A DNA stretch of 64,000 bases from Hankyongella sp964404985 (GCA_964404985.1 CAYOMD010000005.1:1-64000); one strand, 5' to 3'; shown: positions 26,026-36,175, counted from the first letter of the stretch. Numbers and translations: made by a program. The notes: generated by a model not told the origin, from the letters alone.

Positions 26026-26643
26026 ATGCGTGACAGGGTAGATTATATTGCTGACATATTGCGGCCATTGCCAGGCATTGACTCTTTGTTAGATGTCGGC
26101 TGTCGCAAAGCGAAACTGGCAACATTATTGCCACCATCCATAGACTATTTTGGCTGCGATCTTGAAAAAAGCTGTGACAAGGTAGCGTATGTCGGCGATT
26201 TTTCGACCATTGATTTTGGCCGGCGCTTCTCAGCTGTGGTTGCGCTTGACGTACTTGAGCATACCGATACGCCATCAGCGAATTTTGATCGCCTGGTGGC
26301 AGCAACAGATTCCCATCTGATTGTCACGCTGCCCAACTGTGCGGACTTGAAAACGCGTGTGCGGTTTGCCACGTCGGGACGTATGGGAGGTAAATATACC
26401 TTTGGCCCGGTAGATCCGCTTGATCGTCACCGCTGGGTGATGAACCATCCGGAAATCATCGCTTTCTATCGTCATAAAGCATCAATACATGGGCTAGCAC
26501 TGGAAATTTTGCCGATAAAGTATGGCTTTGCTCGCAATGCAACATTCACCAGTCAGTTAGGGCGCCTCTTTTCCGCCTTGCTACCTCCATCCGTGAACAC
26601 TGAAACTTTGGTTGGTATCTTCTCTAAGCGCAGGATTGGTTAG
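26026..26643 (+). CDS. Class I SAM-dependent methyltransferase
   Basis: This 205-residue protein has a Rossmann methyltransferase core: motif I LLDVGCRKAKL (residues about 20-30), an acidic residue after the second strand (FGCDLEKS), and VVALDVLEHTDTP (about 71-83) as motif II. It probably methylates a glycan or lipid-linked sugar in this island, judged only by context. The C-terminal basic tail (FSKRRIG) has no membrane segment. It converges on a GT4 gene. Confidence 0.75.
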   Translation: MRDRVDYIADILRPLPGIDSLLDVGCRKAKLATLLPPSIDYFGCDLEKSCDKVAYVGDFSTIDFGRRFSAVVALDVLEHTDTPSANFDRLVAATDSHLIVTLPNCADLKTRVRFATSGRMGGKYTFGPVDPLDRHRWVMNHPEIIAFYRHKASIHGLALEILPIKYGFARNATFTSQLGRLFSALLPPSVNTETLVGIFSKRRIG

Positions 26644-26746
26644 CCTTCTTTCTATTGCCTTTAGTCGTTTTTGCAAATCAATCTGTACGAGATGTGTTCA
26701 TGCTTGCGTTACATCAAGTTTTCAGCGCTTTTTTTGAAAGTATACT

Positions 26747-27901
26747 CTAGAAAGCGCGTGCGTAGGCTTCAAAAATCATTTGATTTACAATCTTGCGATC
26801 AAATCGGGTTTGCATACGGTGTCGCGCGGATTGCCCGAGCTGAGGTATCAAATCAATATGATCAATGTACCATAACATTCCTTCAGCGAGGCTACTGGAT
26901 TGCCTCGCTGCAACTAAATAGCCGGTTTCACCTTCGACAACGATCTCTCGACATCCTGGAACGTTGGTAGCCAGTAGTGCCCGACCCATAGCGGCCCCTT
27001 CCATGAGAGAGACGGGCAACCCTTCGCGATAGGAAGGCAGCACCATGACATCGGCACGCGATATTTCAGGTCGAACATCGTTTACCTGCCCAATCCATTC
27101 GACGACATGGGAGGCCTTCAATCGCGCCAGCTGATCAGCGGTGATTGCAGACGGATTGCGTGCGTCAACACCGCCAACAAGGCGAAAGCGGACACTAGGG
27201 TGCTGCCGAGAAACGGCCTCTGCTGCTTCTAGATACTCCATTACACCTTTTTCCACCAAAAGCCGAGCAACCATCAGAAAGGAAAGCGGTTGATGCGAAA
27301 TATGCGGCAGTGAAACTGGCAGAAACTCCTCGCAGTCGACACCAGCCCCGGGGATTATCGAGTTCGAGATATCATTCAACAGCCCAGATTGAACAAATTC
27401 AGCACGATCATCAGTATTTTCAAACCAGAGATGCGTTACATTACGCAAGGAAAATTTGTACAAAAACTTAACAACCCTGCGCATGAAACCTGATCCGGTT
27501 GTAAACACATGGCCCAGACCCGTAATTGTTGCAAATCGACATGGGACTTTAGTAATTATGGCGGCAATCAAGCCGTAGATCACCAACTTTATTGTGAATA
27601 AGTGAATAATATCGGGGCGCTCTTTACGAAATAGCGCCACAAGCGACCAAATAAGTATAAGATCAGATAAAGGAGATATGCTACGGCGACTCACTGGAAT
27701 ATCAACAAATTGAAAACCCGCTGCCGTGATCTTATGTTCATAGCCATCACCAGAGGCTGCAGCAGCTATCACTATAGCGCCATTTGATGTAGCATCGTGC
27801 ATTAAATGGCGCCGAAACGTGAAAAGGGTCATGGAGCAGCGCGAAAGAACGATCAGCTTGCGACCATTTAGTGAGGGGTTCGTCGATATCGTATCGTACA
27901 T
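26747..27901 (-). CDS. GT4-family glycosyltransferase
   Basis: This 384-residue retaining glycosyltransferase has a GT-B fold. The N-terminal domain has an IIHLFTIKLVIYGL segment like CapM/WcaL-type enzymes, and the C-terminal nucleotide-sugar domain has FLMVARLLVEKGV and the E-x7-E motif (SYREGLPVSLMEGAAMG). It would add a sugar to an undecaprenyl-linked chain on the cytosolic face. The ATG at 27901 is chosen because GGAAGAG lies 9 bases upstream; the frame is open to 28147, which would overlap the upstream methyltransferase gene. It is followed by a convergent methyltransferase. Confidence 0.82.
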   Translation of the reverse strand: MYDTISTNPSLNGRKLIVLSRCSMTLFTFRRHLMHDATSNGAIVIAAAASGDGYEHKITAAGFQFVDIPVSRRSISPLSDLILIWSLVALFRKERPDIIHLFTIKLVIYGLIAAIITKVPCRFATITGLGHVFTTGSGFMRRVVKFLYKFSLRNVTHLWFENTDDRAEFVQSGLLNDISNSIIPGAGVDCEEFLPVSLPHISHQPLSFLMVARLLVEKGVMEYLEAAEAVSRQHPSVRFRLVGGVDARNPSAITADQLARLKASHVVEWIGQVNDVRPEISRADVMVLPSYREGLPVSLMEGAAMGRALLATNVPGCREIVVEGETGYLVAARQSSSLAEGMLWYIDHIDLIPQLGQSARHRMQTRFDRKIVNQMIFEAYARAF

Positions 27902-27948
27902 TACCGACTCTTCCATTCTGAGCTTATTTCTAAACTGTGTATTCCCGT

Positions 27949-28680
27949 TCAGTGCGCAGGGTTTTCTAAAACATAGGTATGGCATGCGCCACCAAAAATA
28001 CGCGCTAGTGATCGACGCCGAGCTAGTGTCAAGCGATTCCCCAACAGGAAAAAGCCCGTGTAAAATAATTCTATCGGTCGGTCCTGTTGAATATGGAAGC
28101 CATGCCGCATGAAGTAATGTCGCCACCAGGAAGGCCGGAATGTCCACAGCTCAGTGATCGCATGCCACCCGACGCCATGAGCCGGGTGCAGTATTGCTAG
28201 ACCGGTAGCCACAACGATCCGACGTAACGCTTGGGGCTTACCTGGAGACAGTAGTTCACAAAACATAGTTACAACAGCATTGGGAAAAGCTGCTATAGAT
28301 GTCCATAACCGCCAAGTCGCTGTGGGCAGGATGTGAATGCAGCGACCCTGTGGCTTCAGAACGCGCTTTATCTCAGCCTGCAGAACGTCTAACTGCAGCA
28401 CATGCTCCAGCACATTCGAGGTATAAACGATGTCGAAAGTTTCATCCGGGAAGGGTAGGTTGGTACCATTGTAGTCAGTCACGGGAAAAACCCTGTGAGC
28501 AGAATATTCGGAGGTGGGCAGATCGACAGCTTCCACTTCATGCCCTAGCATTGTTAGTTCGCGTGCCTGCCAACCCATGCCTGCACCAATCTCGAGCAGG
28601 CGAGTGCGCGGTTTGAGCAGCCCGATGACGACTTTCAGCTCCTCGGCACGCACAGCTGTTAGAAACTCGATATTGAACAT
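27949..28680 (-). CDS. Class I SAM-dependent methyltransferase
   Basis: This 243-residue protein has motif I RLLEIGAGMGWQAREL (residues about 28-43), VEAVDLPTSEY after strand 2, and FDIVYTSNVLEHV as motif II. The C-terminal region has a run of hydrophobic and aromatic residues. It is 47 bases upstream of the GT4 gene on the same strand, suggesting both modify or build the same glycan. The ATG at 28680 is preferred over 28710 or 28716 because AGGAGA lies 8 bases upstream. Confidence 0.78.
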   Translation of the reverse strand: MFNIEFLTAVRAEELKVVIGLLKPRTRLLEIGAGMGWQARELTMLGHEVEAVDLPTSEYSAHRVFPVTDYNGTNLPFPDETFDIVYTSNVLEHVLQLDVLQAEIKRVLKPQGRCIHILPTATWRLWTSIAAFPNAVVTMFCELLSPGKPQALRRIVVATGLAILHPAHGVGWHAITELWTFRPSWWRHYFMRHGFHIQQDRPIELFYTGFFLLGNRLTLARRRSLARIFGGACHTYVLENPAH

Positions 28681-28794
28681 AGGGTGTCTCCTGAGCGGCT
28701 CGTCTGCCATAAGCAACGAGGGTTGAGAAGGCTTGTTGCAATGAAAAGTACAATTGCTATATTATCAAGAGTTGAATTTATTGGATAATTTTTA

Positions 28795-29751
28795 ATGACC
28801 GAAGACGTTGCGCAGAGGCACCCGCCGTCTGCCTTGCCTGACGAGGATTTTCGCTTCGCTGATCTTCTGGCGGTTGCTCGCCACGGCTGGCGTATAATGT
28901 TGATCGCTGTTCTAACCTGTTTGGCGCTGGCATTGGTCTATCTGCATGTGGCCACTTACGAATATAAAGTTTCACTGTCTGTAGTCCCTGCGGCTTCCGC
29001 GACAGGCGGGGGGTCAGCATCCAGTTCTGGCGGGCTTAGCAGCCTGGCTTCGCTGGCAGGTGTAAGCCTGCCAGGCCAAACGACCATAACCCCATTTGAA
29101 CTCTATGTGGAGAGTGTTGGAACACCTGATGTGGCCGAGCGGCTGTCGCACAATAAGGAGCTGATGCAGCAGGTTTTCAGGCAGGAGTGGAGGGCCAAAG
29201 AGAAAAATTGGCAGCAGCCGGTCAGCCGCTTCGGTGGGTTGAAATCGACTTTGCGCTGGATTCTGGGAATGCCGCCCAAACGCTGGCAGTCACCAGATGC
29301 TGCTCGCTTGGCCGACTATCTATCCACTGCGATACAGGTCGAAGAAATGGACAAAAAAGCCATCGTGACTTTGTCCATGGAAACTGACGAGACGGTTTTC
29401 GCCGGCGAATTGCTCACGGCCCTGCACGGCGCAATCGATGACGTACTCCGTCAAAGGGCATTAAAGCGCACCGAAGAAAATATTCGCTACCTCTCGGACA
29501 AACTAAGCACGGTGGACCAAACTGAACATCGGTCGGTGCTCGCGCAGGTGCTAGGTGCGCAAGAGCGCTCTGCAATGTTGGCAAATGGCCGAGCCGCCTA
29601 CGCAGCAGAACCTTTTGGCGGCATAGCTGTTTCGTCGCGGCCGGTGAAGCCAAAACCCGTTATTATGCTGGTGCTGGCCATTGGGGCTGGACTGCTTATA
29701 GGTATGGCTGGCGGGGCGCTGCGCTGGCGCAAGCTCGGCTTTCCCAGATAG
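28795..29751 (+). CDS. Wzz-like polysaccharide chain-length protein
   Basis: This 318-residue inner-membrane protein has two membrane segments, about residues 32-52 and 288-309, bracketing a periplasmic domain with Gly/Ser-rich (GGGSASSSGGLSSL) and helical parts. This is the architecture of Wzz/PCP1 copolymerases that set O-antigen or exopolysaccharide length. No Tyr-kinase domain is attached. It is the first gene of a plus-strand run of eight island genes that continue to 37257. The ATG at 28795 follows a weak ribosome site. Confidence 0.75.
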   Translation: MTEDVAQRHPPSALPDEDFRFADLLAVARHGWRIMLIAVLTCLALALVYLHVATYEYKVSLSVVPAASATGGGSASSSGGLSSLASLAGVSLPGQTTITPFELYVESVGTPDVAERLSHNKELMQQVFRQEWRAKEKNWQQPVSRFGGLKSTLRWILGMPPKRWQSPDAARLADYLSTAIQVEEMDKKAIVTLSMETDETVFAGELLTALHGAIDDVLRQRALKRTEENIRYLSDKLSTVDQTEHRSVLAQVLGAQERSAMLANGRAAYAAEPFGGIAVSSRPVKPKPVIMLVLAIGAGLLIGMAGGALRWRKLGFPR

Positions 29752-29759
29752 GTCGAGTG

Positions 29760-30872
29760 ATGGATACTGAGCGGGGACAAACTGAGGCCGGAGCTTCAGG
29801 CAACAACTTTCACATCGCACACATGGTTATTGGCCTCGGCGTAGGCGGCGCGGAGCGCATCCTGCTCGATATGGTGCGCTATGCAACAGATAGTTCAATG
29901 CGCATGAGCATATTATGCATGACAGATGAAACATCATTGCTGAGGCAGTATGTTTTGCTCACCGACAATATTGTGTATCTTGGCTTGCGGCGCTCTCTGG
30001 TTGCCAGCTTCGTTGCGTTGTGGCGTGCGCGAGCCTGGTTGCGCCACCAGCGCCCAGACATATTGCACGTCCATATGTTTCACGCCCTTGTACTGGGGTT
30101 GCTACTTAAACTCTTAGATCCACGACTAAAGCTGGTGTTCACCAGCCACAATGCATCAGGACATAGCTGGTTGCGTCGTTCCATCATGCGTCTGACCCGG
30201 CGCTGGCGCGCTGGCGACACGATTTTTTTTGAAGGCCAGCACCCCGAGCTCAACGCGCGTCGCACCCATGTCATTCCAAATGGCGTGCCGCTTCCTTCCG
30301 AGCTTCACGACCGCGCGCCGGTCGAACCGCCTGCACTGCTTTTTCTCGGTCGCTTTGACGTACAGAAAAATCCGTTGGGCATGATAGCGTCTTTTGAAGC
30401 GATGCAGCGGCAGGATTGCGAACTCTGGCTGGCTGGTGATGGGATTCACCGTGATGCCGTGACACGGGCTGTCATGCAAAGCCCGGCACAGGCACGGATC
30501 AAGCTATTGGGTGTTGTGCATGATGTACCCGCATTACTGCGCCAATGCGCGGCACTGGTGTTGCATTCACGTTGGGAGGGTTTGCCAATGGTTATCCTTG
30601 AAGCTGGCGCACGCGCGGTACCAGTCATCGCAACGCCTGTGGGGGCCGTGCCTGAATTGCTGGATGATGGCTGCGGCTATCTGGCGCAGGAAGGGCAGAT
30701 CGCTCATGTGCTTGATGCGCTGTTGGCTGACAGAACAGAGGCAGAAGCGCGCGGCGGACGGTTACAAGCACGCATTGCTGCGCACTATAGTATGACAGCG
30801 ATGACGCAGGGCTTTGCCAAGCTTTATGCCGCCATTCTAGTCGGTCATCATAAGCGCCCCATCAATGTCTGA
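29760..30872 (+). CDS. GT4-family glycosyltransferase
   Basis: This 370-residue GT-B enzyme has IGLGVGGAERILLDM near the N-terminus, HVHMFHALVLGL in the middle, and a C-terminal domain with FLGRFDVQKNP and the E-x7-E segment SRWEGLPMVILEAGA. The motif resembles galactosyl- or glucosyl-type GT4 enzymes, but the donor cannot be told. The ATG at 29760 is preferred over a GTG three bases upstream. Its 3' end overlaps the O-antigen-ligase-like gene by 8 bases. Confidence 0.82.
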   Translation: MDTERGQTEAGASGNNFHIAHMVIGLGVGGAERILLDMVRYATDSSMRMSILCMTDETSLLRQYVLLTDNIVYLGLRRSLVASFVALWRARAWLRHQRPDILHVHMFHALVLGLLLKLLDPRLKLVFTSHNASGHSWLRRSIMRLTRRWRAGDTIFFEGQHPELNARRTHVIPNGVPLPSELHDRAPVEPPALLFLGRFDVQKNPLGMIASFEAMQRQDCELWLAGDGIHRDAVTRAVMQSPAQARIKLLGVVHDVPALLRQCAALVLHSRWEGLPMVILEAGARAVPVIATPVGAVPELLDDGCGYLAQEGQIAHVLDALLADRTEAEARGGRLQARIAAHYSMTAMTQGFAKLYAAILVGHHKRPINV

Positions 30873-32091
30873 CACAATCAAACTAGTCGGCCCGTTGCTG
30901 CTGCTTGCCACCTGGCTGCTTTATAATTTGCGCAGCCGTTCAACAGCGGTCACACTACTCACGCTTTTTTTTACCGCATATGCTGGCTGTGCGCAGAATT
31001 TTTCTTTTTTTTACCGCGAATTTTACCAAATGGTACAAATCACCATCCTGCTTGCCACATTACTCATTTTATTGCGCAATCCCGTGATGCCTCGCGGCCT
31101 CTATATTATTGTAGTTTTTGCCGCGCTGGTGTTGTTTTCGGCGCTGTTTGCGCCGCTCGACAGCGACATAAAAGCATCGCTGATCAATCTGGCTGTGATT
31201 TTTGGTGTATTGTTTTACATGATACATATGTACCACGATACCGACATCATGCGACGCTCATTTCGATTTGTCGTGTTGTGCGCCAGTATCACTGCGGTAT
31301 TTGGCGTGATCGAATTTGTTTACGGTGGCGAGGGACGCGCCGAAGCCACATTCAGCAATCCCAACTATTATGGCTATTTTCTTGGGCTCGGTTTTTGTTT
31401 GGGCTATAATGTGCTGAGCGGTCCACAGCGCCTGTTGGCGCTTGGCATCATCACCCTGGGTATAATGGTAAGTGGCTCACGTGCGGCCCTACTGATGCCG
31501 GTGATTCAGATTGGCTGGTCCGTGGTGGCTCGTGGCCATGCCAGAGTTGCCATTCTCGCTGGTGTGGCCGGTGTTATTCTTATTGGGTTGGCCAGTTTAC
31601 TCGGCGTTGAGTCCCGCTCGGCGCAAGCACAACAAGCTAGCGATGCCGAACGCGTGCTGTTTACGCTGATAGGTTTTCGAATGGCGGCGGATCATCCGTG
31701 GACGGGCGTTGGCTGGGGACGGTATGCAACGGAGTTTGAACATTATAGTTCGGATGTCGAGGCTATCATTCTGCCCGACGACAGCACCGTGAGCGCCTCC
31801 AGCGAGAGGCGGCGTGTATCGCATAATGATCTTGTGCGCATCATGTCAGAACTGGGCTTTCCGGCCCTTGGCCTGTCGCTGTTGTTCCTGCTGTGCACCG
31901 GTCGCCTACTGTGGAAGCAACGCCGAAGCCACTATGAGTTTCTGTTTCCTGTCTGGGCCGGAACATTGCTGTTTTCAATCACCCACAATAATCTCAACAC
32001 TGCAGTCTCTTGGCTGTTCCTGTGCCTGCCCGCTTTCCTGCTGATCAATGCGCACCCGCGCCCCGGCTTGCGCCAGCGGGCTCACGCATGA
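30865..32091 (+). CDS. Wzy/O-antigen-ligase-like membrane protein
   Basis: This 408-residue protein has about 10-12 membrane segments, and a long loop at residues about 250-315 that includes the GVGWGRYATEF and SHNDLVRIMSELG motifs (the latter in the Wzy_C / WaaL family region). It could be the polysaccharide polymerase (Wzy) or a ligase (WaaL). A Wzx and a Wzz lie in the same run, which favours Wzy. It overlaps both neighbours. Confidence 0.72.
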   Translation: MSDTIKLVGPLLLLATWLLYNLRSRSTAVTLLTLFFTAYAGCAQNFSFFYREFYQMVQITILLATLLILLRNPVMPRGLYIIVVFAALVLFSALFAPLDSDIKASLINLAVIFGVLFYMIHMYHDTDIMRRSFRFVVLCASITAVFGVIEFVYGGEGRAEATFSNPNYYGYFLGLGFCLGYNVLSGPQRLLALGIITLGIMVSGSRAALLMPVIQIGWSVVARGHARVAILAGVAGVILIGLASLLGVESRSAQAQQASDAERVLFTLIGFRMAADHPWTGVGWGRYATEFEHYSSDVEAIILPDDSTVSASSERRRVSHNDLVRIMSELGFPALGLSLLFLLCTGRLLWKQRRSHYEFLFPVWAGTLLFSITHNNLNTAVSWLFLCLPAFLLINAHPRPGLRQRAHA

Positions 32092-33272
32092 CAGAGTCTC
32101 TTGCGCGTAAAATATGGTTGGCAGCAAGCAATCGCGGCCTAAGTTCTGCCATCAACATGGCAACGACTATCCTTATTGTTCGCCTCTTCGGGCCGCAAGA
32201 TTATGCGTCCTATACAGTGGATATTGCCATCATTGGTATGTTGCTGCTGACGCTGGAACTTTTGCCAAGCAACCATGCTGTGTTTCATGTGCAGGATCAT
32301 GTTGATGACATCCGACAGGTGGCCGCCTTCGCATTGCTCATGGTAGTAGTGTTGCCGCTGCTGGTGCTCCTGTTGTGGAAGGCTGGCTTGTTTCACGGCT
32401 ATTCACACTGGGCTATGCTTTATGCTGCCAGCATGTCGCTATCGCGTTATCTTGATATCCGCCTGCAATCCACCGGGCGGCTGGCAGCTTTTTTGCTGAT
32501 GGACCTTCAAGCCGCAGCGCTAAGGCTGGCGATATTGGGCCTGCTAGTTATTACGGGCGTGGGCAAGCCGTTAGACCAGCTTTGGGCGGCATTGGCGCTC
32601 GGCGGGTTGGCCGCACAGCTATTATGGCTGGCGCGGCATCGCCTAGAATGGCAATGGTTCAGCCCACTTGCTATTCTGCCATCCTTGCGCACCTTGCTGG
32701 CGCAAAAACGACACTATGTGCCTTACTATTTTGGCTCCGCGCTCAAGCGTGTGCGCGATAATATGGTGCCCATTTTGGCAACGGCGCTGCTGCTGGACAA
32801 GACGGCCCTTGGCAACTTCTTTCTGGCCTATCGTGGCGTCATATTCGCCAATGGGCAAGTGCGGGTGCTTGAAGGTCTGATCAATCACCGCGCCAGTTTA
32901 GCGCAAACCGGGCAAATGGGTCGACGCGCTTACGGTTTCCTGCTGCTCCTCAGTTTGGCTGCGGCCTCTATAGCCTCGGTGCTGCTGGTGATATTATCCG
33001 GCCAGGCAGATCTGCCTCTACTCCAAATCGGGTTGCTTAGCCTCTCGGCTCCCTTGGTTGTTCTAACTATTATCGAACGCGCCAAAGCTTATAGCAAGTT
33101 TGAGGCGGGCAGGATCAATGCATCAATGATTGGGTACATCTGCACAGCTTTGGTTGGCGCATTGTCATGTCATTTGGCTGGCATGAATAGTGGGATTGCG
33201 CTTGCTTGCCTGCTCGTGCTTGCTGAAATGGTGGGCTATGCGGCCTTGCGATATTGGAAAGGCGGGCAATGA
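32088..33272 (+). CDS. Wzx-like polysaccharide flippase
   Basis: This 394-residue protein has about 12 membrane segments. The N-terminal IWLAASNRGLSSAINMATTILIVRLFGPQDYASY segment (shown here only in part: GLSSAINM, LFGPQDY) is like the MATE/PST flippases that turn lipid-linked repeat units to the periplasmic side. The ATG at 32088 overlaps the stop of the previous gene by four bases (ATGA). It is followed by a hexapeptide acyltransferase with a further ATGA overlap. Confidence 0.72.
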   Translation: MTESLARKIWLAASNRGLSSAINMATTILIVRLFGPQDYASYTVDIAIIGMLLLTLELLPSNHAVFHVQDHVDDIRQVAAFALLMVVVLPLLVLLLWKAGLFHGYSHWAMLYAASMSLSRYLDIRLQSTGRLAAFLLMDLQAAALRLAILGLLVITGVGKPLDQLWAALALGGLAAQLLWLARHRLEWQWFSPLAILPSLRTLLAQKRHYVPYYFGSALKRVRDNMVPILATALLLDKTALGNFFLAYRGVIFANGQVRVLEGLINHRASLAQTGQMGRRAYGFLLLLSLAAASIASVLLVILSGQADLPLLQIGLLSLSAPLVVLTIIERAKAYSKFEAGRINASMIGYICTALVGALSCHLAGMNSGIALACLLVLAEMVGYAALRYWKGGQ

Positions 33273-33865
33273 AACTCACGCGAAATATTATGAACCTTTG
33301 GATCGCCTATAAATATCGCAATATTCAGTTCAAAAAATTGGGCAAGAATTGCCAATACCGTTGGCCAACAGGGCGCCTCGTCGGCGCCGATTATATTGCA
33401 CTGGCGGATCATGTTCATATCGGATCGGGATGTGATATTGACGGCACTGGGGGACTGAGCATTGGTCGGGGCACCATCCTGGCCCCCGAGGTGATGATCT
33501 TATCGCGCACACATAATTTCAATGATGAGTTGAAAGCGCTGCCTTTCGACGATCGCTATCTGACTGCACCTGTGACGATTGGGCAATATGTCTGGATTGG
33601 CGCGCGCGCCATCATACTGCCGGGCGTGACGATTGGCGATGGTGCCGTTATCGGGGCTGGCACCGTCGTTCATCAAGATGTTGCAGCTGCTAGCATCGTG
33701 GCGGGCAATCCTGCCAGAGTGGTTGGCACGCGCGATGTAGCAACGTTCAAGCGCCTTATAAATGAAGAAGAACCGTTTGTGTATGCCCGCTTTGGTCATG
33801 CCAAGAAAGCCATGAAGCATCCACGAAAATACGGCATCAACGCAGGGCAGGGTAATGAAGATTAA
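33269..33865 (+). CDS. Left-handed beta-helix acyltransferase
   Basis: This 198-residue protein is built on hexapeptide repeats: IGSGCDIDGTGGLSIGRGTIL and later VWIGARAIILPGVTIGDGAVIGAGTVV, with the catalytic His in the loop RTHNFND. Such proteins acetylate sugar hydroxyl or amino groups (WcaF, NodL, maltose-O-acetyltransferase). It would O-acetylate the polysaccharide here. The ATG at 33269 overlaps the flippase stop (ATGA); a longer start at 33254 lies inside that gene. Confidence 0.8.
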   Translation: MKLTRNIMNLWIAYKYRNIQFKKLGKNCQYRWPTGRLVGADYIALADHVHIGSGCDIDGTGGLSIGRGTILAPEVMILSRTHNFNDELKALPFDDRYLTAPVTIGQYVWIGARAIILPGVTIGDGAVIGAGTVVHQDVAAASIVAGNPARVVGTRDVATFKRLINEEEPFVYARFGHAKKAMKHPRKYGINAGQGNED

Positions 33866-35033
33866 GCGCGTAGATCGCAAACTCATATACATCCTCAACA
33901 GCTATGCGGCTGGCGAGGCATCACACTTTCATCATGTCCTCGGTCTGCTGGAGGCGCTGGCTGCACGCGGCATTGAAATTGCCCTGATCATTGAACGCGC
34001 CAAAACCGTGCCATCGTTCGATAGCCCTCTTATTTCCGTTTATCCGATTGCACCACTGCCCGTGCTGCTCCGAAGGCTTAAGATGCAGCGTTTGTTACAT
34101 AAACTGGTGCGCTCCGGTTATAGGCGCAGCTATGTACGCATCGCTGCCATCACGGCGCTACAGGCGGCACTGGCCCATCGGCTTTACGGGGGGCAGGCCT
34201 TTTTGTGGCAAAGCGGTACCACCATCGACTATGATGAGGGTCAGCCTTTAACAGTTAAAAAATTGATATGGCGCGTTACATCCGACTGGCCAAACCGGCT
34301 TGCGCGTCGGTTTGTCGACCACTTCGTCACCGGGCCGCAGTTCATGATCGATTATTATGTGCAGCGTGCTGGTATCCGCCGCGACAAGATGCGCCTGCTC
34401 TTCAACGATATTGATATCCGCCGGTTCGATCAGCCGCAGGCACGTGGAGCCGCGCGTGCGGCTTTGGCGCAACATCTGGGTATACTCCCCAACTCAACCA
34501 TTCTCCTCATGGTGCATAGGCTTTCGCCCGTCAGGCGTACGCTGCTTTATGTGCCAAGTTGTCTTGTCCATGTGCAGGCGGCAGGCCTTCTTGAAGGCGT
34601 GCAAGTGGTGATTGCAGGTGGCGGGCCGGAGCTGCCAGATATGCAACAGGAAGTGCGCGCCGCAGGACTTGACGCGCATTGCCATTTCCTTGGCAATATA
34701 CCCAATCGCGAAATCGAACAGCTTTATTTGGCTGCTGATATTTTTCTTCAGCCAAGCTATAATGAAGGCTTCCCCCGTGTTGTACTAGAGGCGATGGCAG
34801 CCGGCTTGGCACTGGTCTCTACCGATGCGGGTGGGACAGCGCAGTTGCTCGGGCCATTGCAGGCCGGGCGCGTAACCCGTCGTGATGCACCAGAAGAGTT
34901 TGCGCGCGAGCTGGCCGCGCTGCTGGCTGACGTGCCGTTGCGCTCGCAGCTTGCTGCAGAAAATCGCCAGTGGGTCGAACGTTTTGACACGCCGGTGATT
35001 GCTGAAATGTATGAGAAAGTATTGTTTGAATGA
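33855..35033 (+). CDS. GT4-family glycosyltransferase
   Basis: This 392-residue GT-B enzyme has a basic N-terminus, IYILNSYAAGEASHFHHV near residues 11-28, a central FVTGPQFMIDYY segment, and a C-terminal GT4 domain with LLMVHRLSPVR, GGGPELP and NEGFPRVVLEAMAAGL (the E-x7-E motif). The ATG at 33855 overlaps the acyltransferase stop by 11 bases. The substrate is not deducible. Confidence 0.8.
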   Translation: MKIKRVDRKLIYILNSYAAGEASHFHHVLGLLEALAARGIEIALIIERAKTVPSFDSPLISVYPIAPLPVLLRRLKMQRLLHKLVRSGYRRSYVRIAAITALQAALAHRLYGGQAFLWQSGTTIDYDEGQPLTVKKLIWRVTSDWPNRLARRFVDHFVTGPQFMIDYYVQRAGIRRDKMRLLFNDIDIRRFDQPQARGAARAALAQHLGILPNSTILLMVHRLSPVRRTLLYVPSCLVHVQAAGLLEGVQVVIAGGGPELPDMQQEVRAAGLDAHCHFLGNIPNREIEQLYLAADIFLQPSYNEGFPRVVLEAMAAGLALVSTDAGGTAQLLGPLQAGRVTRRDAPEEFARELAALLADVPLRSQLAAENRQWVERFDTPVIAEMYEKVLFE

Positions 35034-36175
35034 AACGCCGCGTCATATTTCATGTTTCGGCCAATGACTACCCACCGCTAAAGATGGCACATCATACGCG
35101 TGCAATCTGGAACGAATTATCACGCAATACAGATGCCTATCATGTCATTGCCCGCGGATTAGACAATCGCTTTCATCATGAACAGGATGGCGTTCTGCAC
35201 CTGCATCGCTTGCCTGCTTTCGGCAATGGACAACTGAGTTTTTTGTTTACCCAATGGTTTTTGTTGTGGCTTTGTTGGAAATATCGTCCGACACATTTAC
35301 TTGCTCAATGCCCAGTGCTTGGTGGACTTGCTGCCGCACTCTGGGCATGGGCTATTCGCGTACCGTTGATGGTAGAGCTTCATGGCACTCACTATTTTGC
35401 TGCGGATAAGCCGGGAGTGCGCGGGCTTTTGCGGCATATTTTTTTTCGAGTAGCGGCGCGTCCCGCCTTTTCTGTTGCTCGATACATTCGCACGCTCTCA
35501 GCAGATATGACCGAGCAGATCGGCGTAATATATGGTTCCAATGTAGCTTCACAGGCAATCGAGATTCCGCCACGCGTCAATCTTGATAAATTCCAGCCCA
35601 AACAAGATTACAAAGCAGGTGCCATACTCAAGCTGATCTCTGTAGGCGGGATGGTGCCGAATAAAAATCATATTGCACTGATAGACGATCTGCTGAGTAT
35701 CGGGCAATCAGTATCGTTGACTCTGGTGGGCTCGGGGCCACTACTTGCTGTTCATGCAGCGCGTGTATCTGCGCTGGCTGCGCGCGGCCTCCATCTAAAG
35801 CTGGCTGGGGAGGTGGAACATGTCGCTTTGGCACATTTGCTGCGGGAAGCTGATATCTATGTCCATTATTCTCTCGCGGAGGGCGTGCCGCGCGCCATTC
35901 TTGAAGCTATGGCAGTGGGGTTACCAGTTATCACTGCGCCCGTAGGATTTCTGACAGGCGTGATAGAGTCAGGCAGCAATGGTTTGATCTTGGCTTCTCA
36001 TGGCACTGAACCGCTTGACGCTGCCTTGCGATTGCTCGCAAGTGAAGCTGAAAGATCACATATTGGGCGCAATGCACGAATGACCGTGCAGGATAAATTT
36101 GAATGGCAAAAGGTCTTTGCGCGTTATCGCGCGACGCTTTGCGACGAACTGGAAGACAAGAAGTCCAGATCATAA
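35030..36175 (+). CDS. GT4-family glycosyltransferase
   Basis: This 381-residue GT-B enzyme has HTRAIWNELSR near residues 22-32, a hydrophobic stretch in the N-domain (VLGGLAAALWAWAIRVPLM), then VELHGTHYFAADKP, and a C-terminal domain with KLISVGGMVPNKNH and AEGVPRAILEAMAVGLP, the E-x7-E motif. The ATG overlaps the preceding stop by four bases. It shares its overall plan with the next gene but not its N-terminus. Confidence 0.8.
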   Translation: MKRRVIFHVSANDYPPLKMAHHTRAIWNELSRNTDAYHVIARGLDNRFHHEQDGVLHLHRLPAFGNGQLSFLFTQWFLLWLCWKYRPTHLLAQCPVLGGLAAALWAWAIRVPLMVELHGTHYFAADKPGVRGLLRHIFFRVAARPAFSVARYIRTLSADMTEQIGVIYGSNVASQAIEIPPRVNLDKFQPKQDYKAGAILKLISVGGMVPNKNHIALIDDLLSIGQSVSLTLVGSGPLLAVHAARVSALAARGLHLKLAGEVEHVALAHLLREADIYVHYSLAEGVPRAILEAMAVGLPVITAPVGFLTGVIESGSNGLILASHGTEPLDAALRLLASEAERSHIGRNARMTVQDKFEWQKVFARYRATLCDELEDKKSRS